64,000 nt of DNA from Streptomyces sp. NBC_01288 (GTDB lineage Bacteria > Actinomycetota > Actinomycetes > Streptomycetales > Streptomycetaceae): assembly GCF_035982055.1 (NCBI RefSeq), contig NZ_CP108427.1:3472001-3536000 (forward strand). The letters run 5' to 3'. This document shows positions 42,748 through 51,718 of this stretch, piece after piece. A program made the position numbers and the translations under genes. Numbering within the stretch: position 1 is the first letter of the stretch; each line of letters starts with the position of its first letter. A model generated the notes under the pieces. It was given only the letters and a program-made list of their open reading frames with translations, did not search any database and was not told the DNA's origin.

Positions 42748-43497
42748 ATGAGCGCTACGAGCATCCGCTGGACCTACGCCTTCGTCGACCGCCCGCACGA
42801 CCGCCTCGGCGCCGCCCGCGACTTCTGGACGGCCGTCACGGACACCCGGCTGTCCGAACTCCGGGGTGACGAGGGCGAGTTCGTCACCCTGCTGTCCGAC
42901 CGCACCGACGCCTGCGTGAAGATCCAGGGCGTGGACTCCGGCCTCGGCGGCGCTCATCTCGACTTCTCCGTCGAGGACGTACCGGCGTTCGTGGAGTCCG
43001 CGCTGCGGCTCGGCGCGGAGACCGTCGCCGAGCACGACGGCTGGGCCGTACTCCGGTCCCCCGCGGGGGAGTTGTTCTGCGCCGGCCCCTGGCACGGCGA
43101 GTCCGTACGGCCGCCCGTCGTGGCCGGCACCCGCCTCGACCAGGTGTCCCTCGACATCGGCCCCGGCTCCTACGACGCCGAAGTCGCCTTCTGGAGCGCC
43201 CTGTTGCCCGACTGGGCCTCACTGTCGGGCGCGCTGCCCGAGTTCCATGTGCTCAAGCCCCCGCCCGGCCAGCCGATCCGCATCCTGCTCCAACGCCTCG
43301 GCGAGGAACGCCCCGCGTCCGCCCATCTGGACCTGGCCTGCGCGGACATCGACGAGGCCGTCGTACTGCACGAGCACCTCGGCGCGACCGTCGTCTCCCA
43401 AGGCAGGCACTGGACCGTGATGCGGGACCCGGCGGGCGGCACGTACTGCCTGACAGGCCGAGACGCGGAGACCGGCGGGCTCCCTAACCGCCCCTGA
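42748..43497 (+). CDS. Two-domain VOC-family protein
   Basis: The product has 249 residues with two VOC domains (about 5-115 and 125-240), each ending in an RSPAGELFC or RDPAGGTYCL strand. The domains face each other to make a small-molecule pocket. Function unknown; antibiotic-resistance or dioxygenase roles occur in the family. The 3' end overlaps the convergent small membrane gene by 14 bases. Confidence 0.8.
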   Translation: MSATSIRWTYAFVDRPHDRLGAARDFWTAVTDTRLSELRGDEGEFVTLLSDRTDACVKIQGVDSGLGGAHLDFSVEDVPAFVESALRLGAETVAEHDGWAVLRSPAGELFCAGPWHGESVRPPVVAGTRLDQVSLDIGPGSYDAEVAFWSALLPDWASLSGALPEFHVLKPPPGQPIRILLQRLGEERPASAHLDLACADIDEAVVLHEHLGATVVSQGRHWTVMRDPAGGTYCLTGRDAETGGLPNRP

Positions 43498-43702
43498 CGC
43501 AGACGACGAGCACTCGATGGTCGTCGCGCCGCGAGTCCGTCGGCATGGGACAGGCACTCTCCCCGTCCTGCCGCGACAGCGGCGTACGCGTCTCGCCGGG
43601 CGGGTGCGACGCGCCGGAGTCCTGCAGCCACAGCGTGAGCCCGCCCCCGACGGCCACCACGACCGCCCATGCGACCAGGGCCCGGCGCCATAACCGGCTC
43701 AC
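43484..43702 (-). CDS. Small membrane-anchored protein with TTA codon
   Basis: The product has 72 residues. One membrane helix (about residues 8-26, ALVAWAVVVAVGGGLTLWL) is followed by an external tail with two Cys residues. Codon 4 is TTA (43691-43693), so synthesis should depend on the bldA tRNA and be delayed until development. GTG 43700-43702 overlaps the DUF952 stop by 4 bases. No family recognised. Confidence 0.65.
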   Translation of the reverse strand: MSRLWRRALVAWAVVVAVGGGLTLWLQDSGASHPPGETRTPLSRQDGESACPMPTDSRRDDHRVLVVCVRGG

Positions 43703-44046
43703 GCCGTCCACACCTCCACATCCACCACCGCGCCCACCGGAATCGCCCCGTACACATGCGGGAACTCCTCCCCACCCGGCTCCGGCGCCTCGTACTTCAG
43801 CGGTGCGTCGAGCCGTGCCGGGTCCACGACCAGGACCACCAGCTCGTCGGGGCCGTCGTAGGAACCGTACAAAAAGGCCGCCACGCGCGGGAGTTGGGTA
43901 CGGGTCGAGCAGTGGATGAAGCCCTCCTCCTGGAGGGTGCGGCCACGGGTCGACCACTCGTAGCTCCCGCGCTCGCGGGCCGCGTCCCACAGGGCGCGCT
44001 CGGTCATGTGGAGGATGGGGGTGGTGGTGAGTTCCTGTTCCGGCAT
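43699..44046 (-). CDS. DUF952 protein
   Basis: The product has 115 residues, with the conserved ILHMTERALWDAA start and GFIHCST motif of DUF952, a small fold related to ADP-ribosyl-transferase-like or phosphotransferase-like proteins. The His in the IHCST motif is probably functional. It is coupled to the small membrane gene through a GTGA overlap. Function unknown. Confidence 0.85.
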   Translation of the reverse strand: MPEQELTTTPILHMTERALWDAARERGSYEWSTRGRTLQEEGFIHCSTRTQLPRVAAFLYGSYDGPDELVVLVVDPARLDAPLKYEAPEPGGEEFPHVYGAIPVGAVVDVEVWTA

Positions 44047-44079
44047 AAGCCCACGCTACGGCCCCTGCGTCTGCCCTCG

Positions 44080-44676
44080 CTACGGCTTCGGCTCGCGCCA
44101 CATCGGGTACATGCTCGGGCCGTCCGGGAGGTCGAGGGTGTGGTCGGTGAAGGTGTAGCCGAGGCGCTCGTACAGCTTGGTGCTGCGCTCGCTGCTCGCC
44201 TCCAGGTACGCGGGCAGGCCCTCGCGGTCGCAGCGGTCCAGGACGTGCCGGATGAGCGCGGCGCCGAGGCCGTCGCCCTGGCGGCCCGGTGCAACGGCGA
44301 TCATCCACAGGTACTCGTGGGCCCGGCCGGCCGGATGGGACTCCGCCATCAGCCGGGCTATCGTCTCGACCCGCTCGTTGTCGGGATCGACCAACTCCCG
44401 TAGCTGTACGGCCTCGTCCTCGCCGTTCTCCGGATGCGCCTCGGCCGGCACCGACAGCCACAGCGCGCACGCCGCGCCGTCCTCGGCGAGGTCGATCCGG
44501 CCGTCGGCGAACACCGCGTCGGTGAAGGAGGCCATCAGCCTGTGGTGGGTCGTACGGCGGTACTCGGCGTCGGGAAAGACCCAGCCGCTGACCGGATCGT
44601 CCTGGAAGGCCTCGTCCAGCAGCCGGACGACCAGCTCTCTGTCACCCTCGCCCGCCGCCCGTATCGCCACGCCCAT
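44080..44676 (-). CDS. GNAT-family N-acetyltransferase
   Basis: The product has 198 residues. The acetyl-CoA loop is seen in VAPGRQGDGLGAALIRHVL near residue 125, and the C-terminal LYERLGYTFTD strand is typical. ATG 44674-44676 is chosen because the fold begins there. Substrate unknown. It lies 33 bases upstream of DUF952 on the same strand, so these three small genes are probably one transcript. Confidence 0.85.
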   Translation of the reverse strand: MGVAIRAAGEGDRELVVRLLDEAFQDDPVSGWVFPDAEYRRTTHHRLMASFTDAVFADGRIDLAEDGAACALWLSVPAEAHPENGEDEAVQLRELVDPDNERVETIARLMAESHPAGRAHEYLWMIAVAPGRQGDGLGAALIRHVLDRCDREGLPAYLEASSERSTKLYERLGYTFTDHTLDLPDGPSMYPMWREPKP

Positions 44677-44750
44677 GTTCCGCCCACCCCAACGTCTCAA
44701 CAGTCTTATTCTGTACGGGTGTTGAGCCTATCCGGGTTTCGGTGAACGAA

Positions 44751-44789
44751 GGCGGGCCCCGCGCACCGTGGGGATGCGCGGGACCCGCC
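44751..44789 (-). terminator. Terminator after the polyprenyl synthase gene
   Basis: Long hairpin: GGCGGG and CCCGCGCA on the left pair with TGCGCGGG and CCCGCC on the right, with one C-A mismatch and a 9-base loop. It lies 65 bases beyond the stop at 44854 on the minus strand. Confidence 0.7.
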
Positions 44790-44853
44790 GGTCCGGGGCC
44801 TCCGGTGGCCGTGCGGGGTCAGGTCCGCGCGGTTCCGGAAGGCTCCGGAGTCA

Positions 44854-45993
44854 TCAACTGCTGCGCCGGGTCACGAACTCGGCCAGCGCGAGCAGACCGC
44901 CCGCGTCCCGCGGGTCCGGGATCGCCCGGGCCAGCTCCTGCACGGCCCGCGCCATCCGGTCGGCCGCCTGGTCCTGCGCCCAGTCCCGGCCCCCCGCCCG
45001 CTCGACGGCGAGCGCGGTGCGCTCCAACTCCCCTTCCTCGTACGGCATTCCGTACAGTTCCGCGAGTTCCACGGCCGCCGGTGTGCCCGAGGTGAGGGCG
45101 GCGACCACGGGCAGGGACTTCTTGCGGACCGCGAGGTCGGCGCCGGCCGGTTTGCCGGTGCGGCCGGGGTCGCCCCATATCCCGATGACGTCGTCGATCA
45201 GCTGGAAGGCGAGCCCGGCCTGCCGGCCGAACGCGTCCAGCGCCTCGACGTCCTCGGCGGACGCCCCCGCGTACAGCGCGCCCACCGCGCAGGCGCAGCC
45301 GAGCAGCGCGCCGGTCTTGGCCTCGGCCATGACGAGCACCTCGTCGAGGGTGACCTCGCCGGGGGCCCGCTTCTCCATGGCCGTGTCCGCGTGCTGGCCC
45401 TCGCACAGTTCGACGACGCAGTCCGCGAGCCGGGCCGCGGCGGCCGAGGACGCCGGGTGCGGGTCCACGGCGAGCAGCCGCAGGGCCAGCGCCTGGAGGG
45501 CGTCCCCGGCGAGGATCGCGTCGGCGTCGCCGAACACGGTCCACGCGGTGGGCCGGTGCCGGCGGGTGGTGTCCCGGTCCATCACGTCGTCGTGCAGCAA
45601 CGTGAAGTTGTGGACCAGTTCCACCGCCGCCGCGGCCCGCAGTGCGCTCGCCCGGGCCCGCTCGCCGCCGAGTGCGGTGGCGGCGGCCAGGACGAGGGCG
45701 GGGCGGATCGCCTTGCCGGCGTTGCCCGCCGCCGGTGTGCCGTCCGCGTGCTCCCACCCGAAGTGGTAGAGCGCGATCCGGCGCATCGAGCCGGGCAACG
45801 AGTCGATCGCCGCGCGCAGTTCGGGGTCGACGGACGTCCTGGCCCCCTCCAGGATCGCGGCCGCCTCGTGCCCGTCGGACGGCGGTGCCGGCAGTGTCGA
45901 AGGTGTCGGCGGTGTCCCGTCGAGCGGCCGGGTCCCGTCAGGTGTCGGGCTCCCGTCGGCGGGCTGTTTCGTCTCCGTCCCGAACTCGGCCAT
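44854..45993 (-). CDS. Polyprenyl diphosphate synthase, putative encapsulin cargo
   Basis: The product has 379 residues. The first ~45 are disordered, rich in Pro, Thr, Gly and Asp (SPTPDGTRPLDGTPPTPS), and precede a full trans-isoprenyl diphosphate synthase domain with the first Asp-rich motif HDDVMD near residue 136 and the second LIDDVIGIWGD near 267. It condenses isopentenyl diphosphate with an allylic diphosphate to GPP, FPP or GGPP; the chain length cannot be read with certainty. The gene follows the family 2B encapsulin gene (113 bases), and in this family a disordered N-terminus serves for loading into the shell. ATG 45991-45993 has GAGGGGG upstream. Confidence 0.87.
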   Translation of the reverse strand: MAEFGTETKQPADGSPTPDGTRPLDGTPPTPSTLPAPPSDGHEAAAILEGARTSVDPELRAAIDSLPGSMRRIALYHFGWEHADGTPAAGNAGKAIRPALVLAAATALGGERARASALRAAAAVELVHNFTLLHDDVMDRDTTRRHRPTAWTVFGDADAILAGDALQALALRLLAVDPHPASSAAAARLADCVVELCEGQHADTAMEKRAPGEVTLDEVLVMAEAKTGALLGCACAVGALYAGASAEDVEALDAFGRQAGLAFQLIDDVIGIWGDPGRTGKPAGADLAVRKKSLPVVAALTSGTPAAVELAELYGMPYEEGELERTALAVERAGGRDWAQDQAADRMARAVQELARAIPDPRDAGGLLALAEFVTRRSS

Positions 45994-46060
45994 GGGGTCC
46001 CCCTCGGAGAGTCCGCGGACGGTGACGCTTCCGCTGCGGCCGGTCGCGTCAGACCGGGGT

Positions 46061-46084
46061 GTACCCGCCCTTCCGGGCGGGAAC
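46061..46084 (-). repeat. Hairpin between encapsulin and polyprenyl synthase genes
   Basis: CCCGCCC-TTCC-GGGCGGG (46064-46081), extended by two outer pairs. It lies 23 bases after the encapsulin stop. Without a T-run it is more likely a partial terminator or an mRNA stabiliser that lowers cargo relative to shell expression. Confidence 0.5.
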
Positions 46085-46106
46085 ACCGCGTCCAGCTGCT
46101 GAAACG

Positions 46107-47513
46107 TCACCTCCAGCGGCCGATCTCGACGTTCTCCAGGACGCCGAGGGCGTCGGGCACGAGGACCGCCGCCGAGTAGTAGGCCGTCACCAGATATTTG
46201 ATGATCGCCTGTTCGTTGATGCCCATGAAGCGCACCGAGAGGCTCGGCTCGATCTCGTCCGGGATGCCGGCCTGCTGGAGGCCGATGACGCCCTGGTCGG
46301 CCTCGCCGGTACGCAGGGCGATGATCGAGGTGGTCCGCCGGTCGCTGACCGGGATCTTGTTGCACGGGTAGATCGGCACGCCGCGCCAGGTCGGGATGCG
46401 GTTGCCGCCGACGTCGATGGACTCCGGGACCAGTCCGCGCTTGTTCAGCTCGCGGCCGAACGCGGAGATCGCGCGCGGGTGGGCGAGGAGCATCCTGGTG
46501 CCGCGCCGCCTGCTGAGCAGCTCGTCCAGGTCGTCCGGGCTGGGCACGCCGTCGTGGGGCTGGAGCCGCTGGTCGTACTCGCAGTTGTTGAGCAGGCCGA
46601 ACTCGCGGTTGTTGATGAGTTCGTGCTCCTGGCGTTCCTTCAACGCCTCGACGGTGAGCCGGAGTTGCTGCTCCGTCTGGTTCATCGGCTGGTTGTAGAG
46701 GTCGGCCACGCGCGAGTGGATGCGCAGGACGGTCTGGGCGACGCTCAGTTCGTACTCGCGCGGCCGGGCGTCGTAGTCGACGAACGTGTGCGGGATGTCC
46801 GGCTCGCCGGAGTGGCCCGACGCGAGGTCGATGGACTTCTCGCCGTACTTGTTGGTGCGCTGCTCGGGGATCGCGCGCAGCTGCGTGAGGTGGTCCCGCA
46901 GGGTCTCGGACCGCTCCGCGACCTGCTCGACGTCTCCGCGGGCCAGGATCAGCACCGTGCAGGCGGTGTCCGCGCGGGCCGTGTACTCCCAGATGGCCTC
47001 CGGGTCGAGCAGCGCCTGGTCGCCGAAGTAGGCGCCGTCGGCGAGGACCCCGAGGACCGTGTCGTCGCCGTACGGGCCCGTGCCGACCTTCTCCACCCTG
47101 CCGTGCGCCAGCAGGTACACCTCGTCGGCCTGGCCGCCGAACGACGCGATCGCCTCCCCCGGGGCGTACTCACGCTGCCGGCAACGGGTCGCCAGCTCCG
47201 AGAGCACCTCCTCGTCCTCGTAGTCCCGCAGCGCGGGCAGCTCGCCGAGCTCCGCGGGGATGACCTCGACGCGGTCGCCGGTCTTCACGAATGTCACCCG
47301 GCCGTCGCCAACGGAGTAGCTCAGCCGTCGGTTCACCCGGTATGTGCCACCCTGCACGTTCACCCACGGCAGCGTGCGCAGCAGCCAGCGCGAGCTGATC
47401 TCCTGCATCTGCGGCGCGGACTTCGTGGTCGTGGCCAGGTTCCGCGCAGCCGCCGTACCAAGACTCTGCTGCGGCTTGTTCTGCTCCGCGCGGACCTCTT
47501 CGCCTACCGACAT
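46107..47513 (-). CDS. Family 2B encapsulin shell protein with cyclic-nucleotide-binding domain
   Basis: The product has 468 residues. A short N-terminal arm and the first part of the HK97-type fold are interrupted by a cyclic-nucleotide-binding (CAP-like) domain (about residues 95-200, with [13 protein letters not shown] and [11 protein letters not shown]), after which the HK97 fold continues ([34 protein letters not shown] and the C-terminal [13 protein letters not shown]). This insertion defines family 2B encapsulins, whose subunits assemble into protein nanocompartments. The old annotation of such genes as Crp-family regulators is wrong: there is no helix-turn-helix. GGGAGGG precedes ATG 47511-47513. 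The cargo is probably the downstream polyprenyl synthase. Confidence 0.9.
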   Translation of the reverse strand: MSVGEEVRAEQNKPQQSLGTAAARNLATTTKSAPQMQEISSRWLLRTLPWVNVQGGTYRVNRRLSYSVGDGRVTFVKTGDRVEVIPAELGELPALRDYEDEEVLSELATRCRQREYAPGEAIASFGGQADEVYLLAHGRVEKVGTGPYGDDTVLGVLADGAYFGDQALLDPEAIWEYTARADTACTVLILARGDVEQVAERSETLRDHLTQLRAIPEQRTNKYGEKSIDLASGHSGEPDIPHTFVDYDARPREYELSVAQTVLRIHSRVADLYNQPMNQTEQQLRLTVEALKERQEHELINNREFGLLNNCEYDQRLQPHDGVPSPDDLDELLSRRRGTRMLLAHPRAISAFGRELNKRGLVPESIDVGGNRIPTWRGVPIYPCNKIPVSDRRTTSIIALRTGEADQGVIGLQQAGIPDEIEPSLSVRFMGINEQAIIKYLVTAYYSAAVLVPDALGVLENVEIGRWR

Positions 47514-47809
47514 AGAGAAATGCCCTCCCCATTCGCCCGGCACCTGTGCGCCGGGCATCGTTCTCGCGCACCAGCCTTCCTCACGGAGCGTGCTGATGGT
47601 ATTACCCGAAAGAGCGGGACTGGATCTTCAACTGCTGGGCACAGGGGCTGTTTACGTCGAATGTTGTTCGAGTTGCTGCCGGGTCGGCCGGTGTCCGGAT
47701 CGACTCGCACACCGTACGAAGAAGTCGTCTGTACCGCGCTTTTTCGGTACAAGCAGCGATACGAGACGGCCTTGCACAGCGGCCGTCGCACAGCACGAAG
47801 GAGGCGTTC
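47514..47809. other. Divergent intergenic region, encapsulin/amidase genes
   Basis: About 296 bases, less GC-rich than the coding DNA, so promoters for both genes are likely here. It holds CGAA-N5-TTCG and GTACCG-N8-CGGTAC inverted repeats. No exact consensus promoter can be named. Confidence 0.45.
47731..47750. promoter_or_regulatory. GTACCG-N8-CGGTAC inverted repeat
   Basis: Perfect 6-bp arms around GC-T-rich spacer CGCTTTTT, between the divergent encapsulin and amidase genes and 60 bases before the amidase ATG. A possible regulator site, or a small terminator-like hairpin. Confidence 0.35.
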
Positions 47810-48400
47810 ATGGCCTCACCCATGTCCGCGGGCGGTTTCCTGGCCGGCCTGAAGGCGGAGGGCGTCACCGTCGTCGAGGTCGGCGACTGGGAGCACCACA
47901 ACCGCAACCACAAGGGCCCGTGGGGACCCGTCCACGGCGTGATGATCCACCACACGGTCACCAAGGGCAGCGCGCAGACGGTGGCACTGTGCCGCGACGG
48001 CCGCCCGGACCTCCCCGGCCCGCTCTGCCACGGCGTCATCACCAAGGACGGCCACCTCCACCTGGTCGGCTACGGCCGCGCCAACCATGCCGGCCTCGGC
48101 GACGACGACGTCCTGCGCGCGGTGATCGCCGAGAAGGCGCTGCCGCACGACAACGAGGCCAACACCGACGGCAACCGGCACTTCTACGGCTTCGAGTGCG
48201 AGAACCTCGGCGACGGCGAGGACCCGTGGCCCGAGGCCCAGTTGGCGACCATCGAGAAGGTCTGCGCGTCGATCTGCCGCCACCACGGCTGGTCGGAACG
48301 GTCGGTGATCGGCCACCTGGAGTGGCAGCCCGGGAAGGTGGACCCGCGGGGATTCACGATGACGTGGCTGCGCGACCGGGTCCGCGACCGGCTGAAGTGA
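47810..48400 (+). CDS. N-acetylmuramoyl-L-alanine amidase (endolysin-like)
   Basis: The product has 196 residues and a single amidase_2/PGRP fold: GVMIHHTVTKG near residue 44 gives the first zinc His, SVIGHLEWQPGKVDP near 170 gives the second His and the Lys/Asp of the active site. It cleaves the lactyl-amide bond of peptidoglycan. There is no signal peptide, so release may depend on lysis or another route. AAGGAGG precedes ATG 47810. Confidence 0.88.
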   Translation: MASPMSAGGFLAGLKAEGVTVVEVGDWEHHNRNHKGPWGPVHGVMIHHTVTKGSAQTVALCRDGRPDLPGPLCHGVITKDGHLHLVGYGRANHAGLGDDDVLRAVIAEKALPHDNEANTDGNRHFYGFECENLGDGEDPWPEAQLATIEKVCASICRHHGWSERSVIGHLEWQPGKVDPRGFTMTWLRDRVRDRLK

Positions 48401-48458
48401 CTTCTGGGACAGCACAGGCGACACGGGCGACACCGCCGACCCGGGTGACAATGGTGCC

Positions 48459-49364
48459 GTGACCAGCCCCGACCTCGCCGCCCTGCGGCCCCGGCTTCCG
48501 TCGCCGGTGGAGGAGATCACGGACCGGCGCTTCGGCCGGCGCGGCGTCCGGCTGCTGCTCAAGCGGGACGACCTGATCCACCCGGACCTGATCGGCAACA
48601 AGTGGCGCAAGCTCGCGCCCAACCTCACGGCGGCGGCCGGACGTACGGTCGTCACGTTCGGCGGCGCCTACTCCAACCACCTGCGTGCCACCGCCGCCGC
48701 GGGGCGCCTCCTGGGGCTGTCGACAGTGGGCGTGGTGCGTGGGCAGGAGCTGTCCGACCGCCCGCTCAATCCGTCCCTGGCCCGGTGCGCGGCCGACGGG
48801 ATGCGTCTCCACTTCGTCGACAGGTCGACGTACCGGCGCAAGTCCGAGCCGGAGACACTGGCCGCGATCCTGCGCGGGGCGGGCGCGGAGGACGCGTACG
48901 TCGTCCCCGAGGGCGGCAGCAACGCCCTTGCCGTGCGCGGCTGCCGGACCCTGGGTGAGGAACTACGCGCGCGTGCCGACGTCGATGTCGTCGCCCTCGC
49001 GTGCGGGACCGGCGGCACACTGGCCGGACTGGCCGCCGGACTCGCCCCTGACCAGCGCGCCTTGGGGATACCGGTCCTCAAGGGCGGCTTCCTGAGCGCC
49101 GACATAGAGGAGCTGCAGAAGCGTGCCTTCGGCGGGCGGCAAGGCGACTGGTCCCTCGACGACCGCTTCCATTTCGGGGGCTACGCGCGCGTGCCCGCCG
49201 AACTCGACGCCTTCGCCGAGGACTTCGAGCAGCGGCACGGGGTGCCCGTAGAGCGTCTCTATGTCGCCAAGTTGCTGTACGGACTTATCGCCTTGGCCGA
49301 CGAAGGGACCTTCCCGCGCGGGAGCACGGTCGCCGCGGTGATCACCGGGCGGCCGTTGCCGTAA
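48459..49364 (+). CDS. PLP-dependent ACC deaminase/D-cysteine desulfhydrase family enzyme
   Basis: The product has 301 residues. A fold type II PLP enzyme: IGNKWRKL near residue 48 has the Schiff-base Lys, GGAYSNHLRATAAAG is the conserved substrate loop and ALACGTGGTLAGLA binds the phosphate. Members deaminate 1-aminocyclopropane-1-carboxylate or break D-cysteine; the two cannot be told apart from this sequence. GTG start at 48459. Confidence 0.85.
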   Translation: MTSPDLAALRPRLPSPVEEITDRRFGRRGVRLLLKRDDLIHPDLIGNKWRKLAPNLTAAAGRTVVTFGGAYSNHLRATAAAGRLLGLSTVGVVRGQELSDRPLNPSLARCAADGMRLHFVDRSTYRRKSEPETLAAILRGAGAEDAYVVPEGGSNALAVRGCRTLGEELRARADVDVVALACGTGGTLAGLAAGLAPDQRALGIPVLKGGFLSADIEELQKRAFGGRQGDWSLDDRFHFGGYARVPAELDAFAEDFEQRHGVPVERLYVAKLLYGLIALADEGTFPRGSTVAAVITGRPLP

Positions 49365-49508
49365 GACCCCGTCCAGGAGCCGTAGCCGCCACTGAGCGCT
49401 CCGCTGGAGGTGCCGCGAGGTGCAGCCGATCGACCGCAGCACCATCGTGTCTGGTCGCGCCCGCGCGGTGGAGCCGCAGAATCGACACAGCCCCATGCCC
49501 CGACCCGC

Positions 49509-51104
49509 TCAGGCCGCCTCCCGGTAAGCCGCAGCCTCCTCCAGGTCCAGCCTGCGCAGCAACGTGCGGAGCATCTCGTCGTCGATGTAGCGGCCGTCGC
49601 GGAGGCGGACGAACATCGAGCGTTCGGCGCTGATCATCTCGCGGGAGAGGCGGCGGTAGGTGTCGTCGACGGTCTCGCCGGTGACGGGGTTGGTGGCGCC
49701 GAGGCGCTCCCAGACGGCGTTGCGGCGGCGTTCCAGGACCTCGCGGAGGCGGTCGGCGAGCGGAGGCGGCAGGGCGTTGCGTTCGTCCTCCAGGAGGGCC
49801 TCCAGGCGTTTTTCGGCGACGCGGGAGGCCTGTGCCTGGGCGTTGGCCTCGGCGAGGGTCTCGGCCTGCTGGTCGCGGCCGGGGAATTTCAGCAGGCGGA
49901 TGATCGGGGGCAGGCTCAGGCCCTGCACCACCAGGGTCCCGATGACCGTCGTGAAGGTCAGGAACAGGATGAGGTTGCGCTGCGGGAAGGGGTCGCCGCC
50001 GTGCACCGTGAGCGGGATCGAGAAGGCGATGGCCAGCGAGACCACGCCTCTCATGCCGGCCCACGCGGTGGTCATCGCCCCCTTCCAGGTGGGGCTGTCC
50101 TCACGCTCCCTGATCCGCGCCGACAGGATGCGGGGAACGAAGGCCGCCGGGTACACCCACACGAACCGGGTCGCGACGACCACCAGGAAGAGCGCGATCG
50201 CGTACCAGGCTGCGTCCAGACCCCGGTACTCGCCAAGTCCCTTGAGGACCACCGGCAGTTGGAGTCCGATCAAGGCGAACACCGCGGACTCCAGGACGAA
50301 GGCGACCATCTTCCAGACCGCCTCCTCCTGGAGGCGCGTCGCGAAATCGACCTCCCACGCGCGGTGCCCCAGATAGAGCGCCACGACCACGACGGCGAGC
50401 ACCCCGGAGGCGTGCACCTGCTCGGCGACCGCGTAGGCGATGAACGGGATCAGCAGGGAGAGCGTGTTCTGGAGCAGCGCCTCCTTGAGGTGGGTGCGCA
50501 GCCAGTGGATCGGCACCATCAGGAGGAGCCCGATACCGACCCCGCCGACCGCCGCGAGCAGGAACTCGCCGATGCCGCCGGCCCAGGTGGCGCCCTCGCC
50601 GATCGCGGCCGCGAGGGCCACCTTGTAGGCGGTGATCGCGGTGGCGTCGTTCAGCAGGGACTCGCCCTGGAGGATCGTCGTGATCCGTGACGGCAGTCCG
50701 ACCCGGCGGGCCACCGCCGTCGCCGCGACCGCGTCCGGCGGTGCCACCACCGCGCCCAGCACCAGGGCGGCGGTCAGCGGCAGCCCCGGCACGATCACGT
50801 ACGCGGCCCAGCCGACGACGAAGGTCGCGAAGAGCACGTAGCCGACCGACAGCAGTGCCACGGGCCGCACTTGGGCCCGCAGATCGAGGTACGAGCTGTC
50901 GGTGGCCGAGGTGTACAGCAGCGGGGGCAGCAGCAGCGGCAGCACGACCTCCGGGTCGAGGGTGTAGTCGGGCACCCCCGGGACGTACGAGACGACCAGC
51001 CCGACCGCGACCAGCAGCAGCGGTGCCGGCACCGGGGTGCGCCGGGCCCCCGCGGCCACCACGGCGCTCCCCGCCACCAGCAACAGCAGTGGCATCACGT
51101 CCAT
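49509..51104 (-). CDS. Na+/H+ antiporter (CPA1 type)
   Basis: The product has 531 residues with about 12 membrane helices in the first ~400 residues and a helical cytoplasmic tail. The core has GAVVAPPDAVAATAV and GESLLNDATAI, which carry the acidic residues of the ion site in NhaP/CPA1 exchangers. It exports sodium in exchange for protons and helps pH and salt tolerance. ATG 51102-51104 is chosen over an upstream start that would add a basic, non-membrane stretch. It lies close to sigH, a salt- and osmotic-stress sigma factor gene. Confidence 0.9.
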   Translation of the reverse strand: MDVMPLLLLVAGSAVVAAGARRTPVPAPLLLVAVGLVVSYVPGVPDYTLDPEVVLPLLLPPLLYTSATDSSYLDLRAQVRPVALLSVGYVLFATFVVGWAAYVIVPGLPLTAALVLGAVVAPPDAVAATAVARRVGLPSRITTILQGESLLNDATAITAYKVALAAAIGEGATWAGGIGEFLLAAVGGVGIGLLLMVPIHWLRTHLKEALLQNTLSLLIPFIAYAVAEQVHASGVLAVVVVALYLGHRAWEVDFATRLQEEAVWKMVAFVLESAVFALIGLQLPVVLKGLGEYRGLDAAWYAIALFLVVVATRFVWVYPAAFVPRILSARIREREDSPTWKGAMTTAWAGMRGVVSLAIAFSIPLTVHGGDPFPQRNLILFLTFTTVIGTLVVQGLSLPPIIRLLKFPGRDQQAETLAEANAQAQASRVAEKRLEALLEDERNALPPPLADRLREVLERRRNAVWERLGATNPVTGETVDDTYRRLSREMISAERSMFVRLRDGRYIDDEMLRTLLRRLDLEEAAAYREAA

Positions 51105-51166
51105 CGTTCTCGCCCGCCCTCGTTTTTTCGCGCGGCCAACCGCACACCCGTCGTAATCTGGCAATC

Positions 51167-51427
51167 ATGAAACCGTGCACGCACGCCGACGCGCTGCCGC
51201 TCCCGGAACCGGGGCCCCAGAGCGAGACCTGTCTGGAGTGTCTGGCGGCAGGCACCCACCCGGTGCAGCTGAGACTGTGCCTCTTCTGCGGCCATGTCGC
51301 CTGCTGCGACTCCTCGCCCCTGCGCCATGCCACAGCACATCACAAGGACTCCGGACATCCGGTGATGCGGACGTTCGAGGTCGGGGAGAGCTGGCGCTGG
51401 TGTTTCGTCGACCACGTCCTCCTGTGA
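51167..51427 (+). CDS. UBP-type zinc-finger protein
   Basis: The product has 86 residues. Conserved Cys/His pairs (CTHAD, CLECLAAG, CLFCGHVACCD, HATAHHKDSGHPV) form a zinc finger of the UBP type, otherwise known in eukaryotic ubiquitin proteases. Small bacterial members are often found beside Na+/H+ antiporter genes, as here, where the genes are divergent and 62 bases apart. Function unknown; a role in binding a protein C-terminus is possible. Confidence 0.85.
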   Translation: MKPCTHADALPLPEPGPQSETCLECLAAGTHPVQLRLCLFCGHVACCDSSPLRHATAHHKDSGHPVMRTFEVGESWRWCFVDHVLL

Positions 51428-51718
51428 CGCCCTGAATCACGTACGCCGGTGACGCCGTAATCCGACCCTCGGTTTCGACGGTTCGACCGTCTGACGTCTG
51501 GGTACGTCAACCCGGCGCGCGCTCTTCCCAATTGGGCCCGCAGGACCCCTAGCCACGGAGCGTATCCGTAGGTTTACTATGAGTGACAGCATGGGGTTGG
51601 GGTCCCGGGGACAGAAAAGTTCGGAGCGCGGTAGCGTCACCGCTGAACCAAGTATCGCGTTACCCCGGGGGGCGACCCCTGGGCCCCCGAAAGAGCTTGT
51701 ACCACCTTGGAGGTGAGG
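51428..51718. other. Upstream region of the anti-sigma/sigH operon
   Basis: About 291 bases. GTTT (51572-51575), 17 bases, GGGGTT (51593-51598) resembles a stress-sigma (SigB/SigH type) promoter but is not exact. Streptomyces sigH is known for several promoters. No other structure is certain. Confidence 0.4.

Noticed and set aside
46107..47513. Crp/Fnr-type transcription regulator, as suggested by the cyclic-nucleotide domain
   Set aside because: There is no C-terminal helix-turn-helix; the flanking sequence is long and fits the family 2B encapsulin shell.
47810..48400. Prophage endolysin as a sign of a phage remnant
   Set aside because: No other phage genes (holin, tail, integrase) surround it; the neighbours are ordinary chromosomal genes.
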